In this document: in pieces, positions 58,951-64,000 of the stretch
How positions within the stretch are numbered: position 1 is the first letter of the stretch
Layout of the letters: every line of letters starts with the position of its first letter
NCBI GenBank assembly: GCA_946811185.2
Contig: OX328106.1
Location: forward strand, 6,209,777 to 6,273,776
Length of the DNA stretch: 64,000 nucleotides
From: Hippopus hippopus
Lineage: Eukaryota; Mollusca; Bivalvia; Cardiida; Cardiidae
Direction: 5' to 3'
Made by a program: the position numbers and the translations under genes
Notes under the pieces: model-generated
Told to the model about the DNA's origin: nothing
Database searches by the model: none
Seen by the model: the letters and a program-made list of their open reading frames with translations, nothing else

Positions 58951-59173
58951 CTCTTTCCCAAACAACAAATTTTAGACTCTTTTAATGTCAAAACATCTGC
59001 AGAGGACAAATTCAAAATTGGTTTAAATGAGCTTAAGCTCTCTTATAGGGTAGAAAACATTATGGGAAAAGGAGAAAATGCTGGTTACCAGCATTTCCTC
59101 CTTTTCCCATAATGTTTTCAAAAGCCTTCCTTCCCACGGTCTTGAAAACCGAGGATTGTTTGGTAAAGGATAA
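58947..59173 (-). mobile_element. MITE-A, reverse copy with mirrored change
   Basis: Core at 59053-59119 has ATTATGGG/CCCATAAT on both arms; right end ATAA. Confidence 0.88.
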
Positions 59174-59378
59174 AATGACACTTGAATGCAATAGGATATA
59201 TTCCATTACCACGGTATTGAGTCTGAACCCAATGGGAGCATGTCAGCTGTTATTGGAACAGCATGACTCTTCAACTCTTTTACTACCAATTAAATATATT
59301 TCACTTTTTCAATTGCTACAAATATAATTACATAGCGAGGTGAAGACACTGTTTGATCATAATCTAAAATAAAGTGGT

Positions 59379-59483
59379 GGATAGTGTAGATCAGAGATCA
59401 GACTGCACGTTCTGTGCAGTCTGATCTTGATCTACACTGTCCACGAAAGCTTCTGGTGTTGTCTGCAGTAAGGAAAGAGTTAA
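59379..59483 (-). mobile_element. MITE-B, right half with strong palindrome
   Basis: Palindrome at 59379-59442 (GGATAGTGTAGATC.. GATCTACACTGTCC, tip GACTGCACGTTCTGTGCAGTC in part); ends TTAA 59480-59483, shared with MITE-A. Confidence 0.75.
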
Positions 59484-59704
59484 CGCTTTACCAAACAAAC
59501 AAACTTTCTGACTGGTCCATGTTGAAACCATTAGCAAAGACAAAATAATGTAACTCAAAATCGAAATTTGTTTCAGGAAGGTTAGAAAACAATATCGGAA
59601 AAGGAGAAATTACTGGTTACCAGCATTTTCTCCTTTTCCCAACAATGTTTTCAAAAACTTTCTTTCTCAGGGTCATCGAGAGTCGGATTGTCATGGAAAG
59701 GGTT
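59480..59704 (-). mobile_element. MITE-A, reverse copy
   Basis: TTAA 59480; core at 59585-59652; right end decayed (GGAAAGGGTTCC). Confidence 0.82.
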
Positions 59705-59707
59705 CCT

Positions 59708-60175
59708 TTTAACAGACATTCCCATGCTTTAGAATTTATACCCAAAGGAAGAAAGTCTAAGAAAATATTATGAGAAAAGGAGAAAATGCCGGTAAATAGC
59801 ATTTTCTCCTTTATTCCCCCACATTTTCTATCCTTTTGGAGACAAATCACATCATTTGAGCAACATTTTACTATTCATCAGCTTCATTATACCCCTGCAA
59901 AACGAATGTTTTCGGGGGTATACTGGAATCAGCCTGTCTGTCCATGTGTCCGTCCCTGTGTCCGTCTGTGTACAAAATACTAGTAATTTTGTGTCGCGAA
60001 CTCCTCCTACAGTTTTGCTGCTATTGTATTGAAAGTTTGTTGATACATTGATCGTATACTGAAGTTGTGCAAGACGCAGTTTTCTGTCAAAGTGCTGGCG
60101 GGGGTATTAAGTCACATTGAGTGACAGCTCTAGTTTTAAATTTGGACAATTCTATATTTTTATTGGCCAAAATTA
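59708..60175 (+). mobile_element. MITE-A forward copy hosting element O
   Basis: Core at about 59763-59829; long arm stops at CATCAGCTTCA and resumes AAATTTGGACAATTC near 60138. Confidence 0.75.
59888..60137 (+). mobile_element. Element O (Helitron-like end)
   Basis: TATACCCCTGCAAAACG.. TTTTCGGGGGTATA 5' inverted stem, GTCCGTCCCTGTGTCCGTC, and a 3' hairpin GTCACATTGAGTGAC followed by AGCTCTAGTTTT. A hairpin just before CTAG is the Helitron 3' pattern; the 5' TC end is not certain. Confidence 0.62.
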
Positions 60176-60177
60176 AT

Positions 60178-60340
60178 TTGAACCCTTTCTCAAATGATGC
60201 TGCTTTTTTTACAAACTAAGGAAGACAGCTTTTGCTAGTAACCAGCATTTTTTTTCCTCATAATTTTTTCTACCCTTTCAAAGACAAATAGGATTTTTCA
60301 TCTGCAACTGCTTTCAAAGAGAGTCTAGAAAATAATTGTC
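60178..60340 (+). mobile_element. MITE-A, forward copy, core reduced
   Basis: TTGAACCCTTTCTCAAATG start, core jumps from ACAGCTTTTG to CTAGTAACCAGC; long arm partial. Confidence 0.72.
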
Positions 60341-60399
60341 TTGACGAGAGCTAGTGAACTCGTTGCTGAACAATTCCAAGCACTGAACCCAGTTTATTT

Positions 60400-60462
60400 G
60401 GGCCGTGTAGATCAAGATTATACTGCACAGACTGTGCAGGCTGATCTTGTTGTACACTGTCT
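60400..60462. mobile_element. MITE-B palindrome
   Basis: GCCGTGTAGATCAAGATTA and GGCTGATCTTGTTGTACACTG arms. Confidence 0.68.
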
Positions 60463-60568
60463 GGTTCCTTGCCAGATATTTCCACAAAAACAGCTCTTTT
60501 GCTTTTGCGTAGAATTTCTTTTCCATTATTTCACATTACAAGAGTATAGAAATAACTTTTTTTGCTTA

Positions 60569-60868
60569 ACTGTTTTTGAAGAAAACAGTTAGATATTGTC
60601 ATAGCCCAGTCATTTGTGTTATCTGTGTCATCATGCAAAAACTTTGAGATTTTTTAATCTCTCTGTATTACTAAAGATATTTACTTCAAACTCAGATAAG
60701 TTGTTAACTAATGGAAAGGCAAACCCATACAACAGGGGCAGGTAACCATCAAAATATTTTTGACACAGTTCTGCCCCCTTTTTTGACATAGAATTTTCAC
60801 TGAAAATTAACCAATTTTGAAAAGCAACTGCAGCAGAGTATAGGCATCCACATCTGGTGCTCTTGTTC
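60569..60868 (+). mobile_element. Element E, copy 3
   Basis: ACTGTTTTTGAAGAAAAC.. AAAGATATTTACTTCAAACTC.. GGGGCAGGTAACCATC.. CATCTGGTGCTCTTG (segments). Confidence 0.65.
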
Positions 60869-60871
60869 TTG

Positions 60872-60945
60872 AGTAGGACTGTTGTCCAGTAGGACTTGTT
60901 GAGTAGGACTTGTCAAGTAGGACTGTTGTTGAGTAGGACTGTTCT
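60872..60945 (+). repeat. Short tandem repeat, GAGTAGGACTTGTT-like
   Basis: Four to five irregular units of GAGTAGGACTGTTGTT directly after the CTCTTG end of element E. Confidence 0.75.
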
Positions 60946-60994
60946 TAAGACCTGTCTTTTCAAATCCCATGGATGCTAAGCCTTTCTACCTAAC

Positions 60995-61265
60995 TAGTGA
61001 CTTTACAAGTCTAGTAAGCTACGGGTTGTGAGTTGAATCCAAGCTGAACTAGAAATCTTTTCTGAAATTAGGTGAAAATCATTGAGACATTGTTTGCTCA
61101 CAGACCTTCTGCTGAGTTTTGATTCTGTTAATGTGGGGAAAGCAACTGGTGGTTGTGGAAGAGTTTTATTCAAAGTATTGGAAATGTGGGTATTCAAAGT
61201 ACCTGGAAAGCATGGATAGGTGCAGTGGCTGCTGTGATATCGATGAGATACTGTTGAAGTGTCAT
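60995..61265 (+). mobile_element. SINE-3, diverged
   Basis: GTGAGTTGAATCCAAGCTG B-box region, TGTGGGGAAAGCAACTGGTGG, GGAAAGCATGGATAGGTGC and TGATATCGATGAGATACTG. Confidence 0.62.
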
Positions 61266-61299
61266 TTGACTTGACCAGCCTTAAAGTCTTTTAGATTTA

Positions 61300-61472
61300 G
61301 TCTATTAATAAAGCAATTAAAGATGACAAAATGATAGGATTTATGTATAGAAAACATTGTGGAAAAAGGAGAAAAATGTTTGTTAAAAGCATTTTCTCCT
61401 TTTCTCACAATGTTGTCGAAAGCCTTCTTTCTCAGAGTCTTGAAAACTTCAGATTGTATAGTGAAGGGTTAT
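61300..61472 (-). mobile_element. MITE-A, reverse copy, left arm shortened
   Basis: Core at 61348-61414 with diverged tip (TTTGTTAAAAGC); ends TAGTGAAGGGTTA. Confidence 0.78.
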
Positions 61473-61546
61473 GGATGAAATTCCATTGGAAAAGGATCAA
61501 ATTTATAGTAGGAGTTTTACAGTATTTCCTGAGATAAGCCTACCAT

Positions 61547-61773
61547 TTAACCCTTTGCCACACAATCACAAAATTTAACAACGGGAGGCTTTTGAAAATA
61601 TTATGGAAAAAGGAGAAAATGCTGGTAACCAGCATTTTCTCCTTTTTTCCCACAATGTTTTCTTTCCTATCAAAGACAAATCTCAGCATTTGAGCTATAT
61701 TGAATTTTTCATCTGCAAAATGCTCACGATTTCGTCAAGTCTAAAATTATGTTTCCCCCCCGTAAAGATTTAA
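61547..61773 (+). mobile_element. MITE-A, complete forward copy in a chain
   Basis: TTAA 61547-61550 and 61770-61773; core at 61594-61662. Confidence 0.92.
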
Positions 61774-61999
61774 CCCCTTACCACACAATGCCGACTTTTA
61801 ACGACCCTGAGAAAGAAGCCTTTTGAAAACATAGTGGGAAAAGGAGAAAATGCTGGTAACCAGCATTTTCTCCTTTTCCCATGATGTTTTCTACCGTTCT
61901 CAGAACAAATTTCCATTTTTTGAGTCACAATTATTCTGTCGTCTGCAAATGCTTTCAATTTGGATTACCTTAAAATTTTGTCGTTTCGTAAAGAGTTAA
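61770..61999 (+). mobile_element. MITE-A, complete forward copy in a chain
   Basis: Left TTAA shared; right TTAA 61996-61999 (230 bp); core at 61825-61891. Confidence 0.94.
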
Positions 62000-62416
62000 T
62001 CATTAGGTTCTGTACAGCTGATAAGTGATTGTCTGGAAATGATTTACGTTGCATGAAGATTATAGTCGTGATTGTTTCATAATCATCGATTCAGTGTTAT
62101 CGGGTAATTGTGACAAAATCAATACGGGTGGGCTCGCAGGCCTAGGGTCATGTGACCCGTTCATGTAGTAGAGATGTAATGAAGACAGCTTTGCATAGTC
62201 TAATGAGATACCTGAATTAACTCTGCAAAGATTGATAGCTTGGGACAGACTGCTTTTGAAAATATTATTTTGAAAAAGGAGTAAATGCTGAAAACTTTTG
62301 TGGCATAAGCAGACAATGCTGGTGACCAGCAGTTCCTTTTCTTATACGCCCATGGAAGACGGGATGTATTATGGGATCACCCATGGCGGGCGTTCTTTGG
62401 CAGCGTCCAGTTCTTT

Positions 62417-63033
62417 GTCTGGAGCATAACTTTGTCATCTCCAGTCCCATTGACTTGAAACTTGGCAGTTGTGTTTGTTGCAATAATACGGAGTGCAGTG
62501 CAAAAGAACCATAACTCTACCTCGTGCTGTCTGAGTTATTTCCCTTTGATCGTCATTTTTACAGCATTTTCTGCTTGTCCGGAATATAACTTTGTCATCT
62601 CTAGTCTGAACATCTTCAACTTTGTTATGCATGATTGTTGAAAATTTACGGAGTGCAGTGCACAAGAACCATAACTCTTCCTAGCACGAATTTAGAGTTA
62701 CTCCCCCTTTGATCTTCATTTTTATAGCATTTCTTGCTTGTCCAGAGCAAAACTTTGTCATGTTAAGTACGAATGACTTGAAATAAGGTATGCTTATTTG
62801 TTGCAATATTTGGAAGTGCAGAGTACAAGAATTGTAACTCAACCTTGTGCTGTCTTTGAGTTATTCCCTTTGATCATCATTTTTACAGCCTTTAGTGCTT
62901 GTCTGGAATATAACTTTGTCATCTCAAGTCAGAGTGACTTCAAACTTGGTATGCATGTTTGTTGCAATATTACGGAGTACAGTGCGCAAGAACAATAACT
63001 CTACCTAGCACGGATTTTGAGTAATTCCACTTT
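62417..63033 (+). repeat. Tandem array X, four units of about 161 bp
   Basis: Units start at 62417, 62577, 62740 and 62901 (GTC(C/T)GGA.. ATAACTTTGTCAT; TTGTTGCAATA; GTGCAGTGC; AAGAACCATAACTC; CCCTTTGATC). Confidence 0.88.
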
Positions 63034-63620
63034 AGAAGTCTCCCTGCACCTAGCCATAAGGCATAGGGCTACCAAATTTTGCATGTGGCTTTCTCATGGG
63101 CCCCTACCAAGAGTGCCCAAATTATAGCCCTGGGGTAAAATTTGGCCCAGCCCCGGAGTCACAAGTTTTACATGGGCATATATGGGGAAAACTTTTAGAA
63201 GTCTCCCTGCACCGGGCCATAAGGCCTAGGGCTACCAAATTTTGCATGTGGCTTTATCTAGTGGGCCATTACCAAGAGTGCCCAAATTATAGCCCTGGGG
63301 TAAAATTTGGCTTCGCCCCGGGGGTCACAAGTTTTATGTGGGCATATATGGTGAAAACTTTAGAAATCTCCCTGTACTTGGTCATAAAGCCTAGTGTAAC
63401 CAAATTTTGCATGTAGCTTTATCTAGTGGGTTTTTACCAAGAGTGCCCAAATTATAGCCCTAGGGTCGAATTTGATCCCACCCCAGGGGTCAGAAGTTTT
63501 ACATGGGCTTATATAGTGAAAACTTTAGAAATTTTCTTGTTACTGACCATAAGACTTAGGGCTACCAGTTTTAGTCCTGTTTCAGGGGTCTCGTGTTCAG
63601 AACCAATTTGCCAAGTATTG
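63034..63620 (+). repeat. Tandem array Y, four units of about 164 bp
   Basis: Units start at 63034, 63197, 63362 and 63527 (AGAAGTCTCCCTGCACC; GGGCTACCAAATTTTGCATG; AGAGTGCCCAAATTATAGCC). One frame is open over two units and beyond a single stop, giving repeated PNYSPGVKFG; no family matches that I know of. Confidence 0.88.
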
Positions 63621-63899
63621 TAAAGTTTGGCATGTAGTGGTTTTACTTATTAGTGGAGCGATACAGGGCCATCATTGCCGCTCTTGTTTCCCAATATTTT
63701 CTACCCTTTTAAAGGCAGATTTCATCATTTACGCAACATTAAATTATCATACGCAAATACTTTTAATTTGGACCCATCTAAAATTTTGCCATGTGGTTGT
63801 AAAGAGTAAAAGCTCAAGAAAAACATCAGACATTTTGAAGCTAGAAATGACTAGGCAGTATTGAGGTTTATTTTGTCTATAGAGTGTCCACAAAGCAGT

Positions 63900-63956
63900 C
63901 AGTGTAAATCAAAGATCAGACTGCACATTGATGCACTCTGATCTTGATCTACACTG
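63900..63956. mobile_element. MITE-B (subtype 2) palindrome
   Basis: CAGTGTAAATCAAAGATCAGAC and CTCTGATCTTGATCTACACTG (segments), then GGCAGCAGAAGCAACTATAG. Right end lies at or past the window edge. Confidence 0.72.
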
Positions 63957-64000
63957 GCAGCAGAAGCAACTATAGTTGTAAAAGGTGATTGATTGAATTT

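Larger units (their letters stand above)
62343..63686 (+). mobile_element. X/Y composite element
   Basis: Starts TATACGCCCATGGAAGACGG with CCATGGCGGGCG nearby (resembles element N), contains two tandem arrays, and ends CAGGGCCATCATTGCCGCTCTTG. The end resembles that of element E (hairpin-like, CTCTTG). No protein recognised. Confidence 0.68.
62241..63807 (+). mobile_element. MITE-A remnant split by the X/Y composite
   Basis: Left: CTGCTTTTGAAAATATTA.. GACCAGCAGTTCCTTTTCT to 62342. Right: TTTCCCAATATTTTCTACCC from 63686 to GTAAAGAGTAAAAG. Confidence 0.72.

Noticed and set aside
63096..63623. ORFs with repeated PNYSPGVKFG peptides as a repeat protein gene
   Set aside because: They follow DNA units of 163-165 bp, have an in-frame stop between them and no recognisable family. 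Kept as a finding about array Y, not as a gene.
47834..64000. Searched for Ig2, Ig3, linker and membrane exons of FGFRL1 downstream
   Set aside because: No stretch with a Cys..Trp..D.G.Y.C pattern and splice sites was found by eye; small exons could be missed.
1..64000. A transposase or reverse transcriptase gene for any of the families
   Set aside because: No ORF longer than 176 aa exists and none shows a catalytic motif, so all families here look non-autonomous.

Overview
This window is eukaryotic intron sequence, most likely from a bivalve mollusc. No bacterial gene, operon, rRNA or intact tRNA gene is visible. The bivalve call is an inference from the repeat style: tRNA-headed SINEs ending in CAATCAATC, many fold-back MITEs, and GTCCGTCCGTC-type repeats. 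The only protein-coding sequence I can support is one 279-base exon at 47555-47833 (+). It has clean splice sites and encodes an Ig domain that closely matches the first Ig domain of FGFRL1 (fibroblast growth factor receptor-like 1). The sequence on either side is therefore read as FGFRL1 intron, at least 47 kb upstream and 16 kb downstream.

Nearly everything else is repeats. One family, called MITE-A here, has roughly 110 copies or fragments and covers about a third of the window by eye. A full copy is about 230 bp. It is flanked by TTAA, starts CCCTTTACCA (or CTCTTTACCA) and ends in its complement. In the middle lies a near-perfect 67-bp palindrome. A second TTAA family, MITE-B (about 32 copies), carries its own palindrome (CAGTGTAGATC...GATCTACACTG). 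TTAA targets and CCC-type ends are the signature of piggyBac-class transposition; no transposase is present here. Copies are called + when the short arm (CACACAATCC...) comes first and - when the long arm (AAACGACAAAATTTTAGAC...) comes first.

Layout: 1-10 kb scattered MITE-A/B, SINEs and fold-back families C, F and G. 10-19 kb dense MITE-A, with a head-to-tail chain at 17667-19013. 19-24 kb a hairpin-bearing tandem repeat (L), fold-back M, and MITE-A cleanly inserted in fold-back F. 24-47 kb many nested insertions (SINEs and elements P, Q, R/S and U inside MITE-A). 47.5-47.8 kb the FGFRL1 exon, in a comparatively clean gap of about 500 bases. 48-56 kb the youngest-looking MITE-A copies and three-layer nests. 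56.4-57.9 kb a minisatellite of about 45-bp period split by a SINE. 58-62 kb more MITE-A chains. 62.3-63.7 kb a composite element of two tandem arrays of about 162-bp units, inserted in a MITE-A core.

The most unusual biology is in how the repeats behave. Private sequence changes are mirrored on both arms of the same palindrome. Neighbouring copies share one terminal TTAA. MITE-A and MITE-B re-insert into TTAA sites that MITE-A itself carries. Several different element types break into the MITE-A palindrome. Boundaries of degraded copies are approximate because everything was read by eye.
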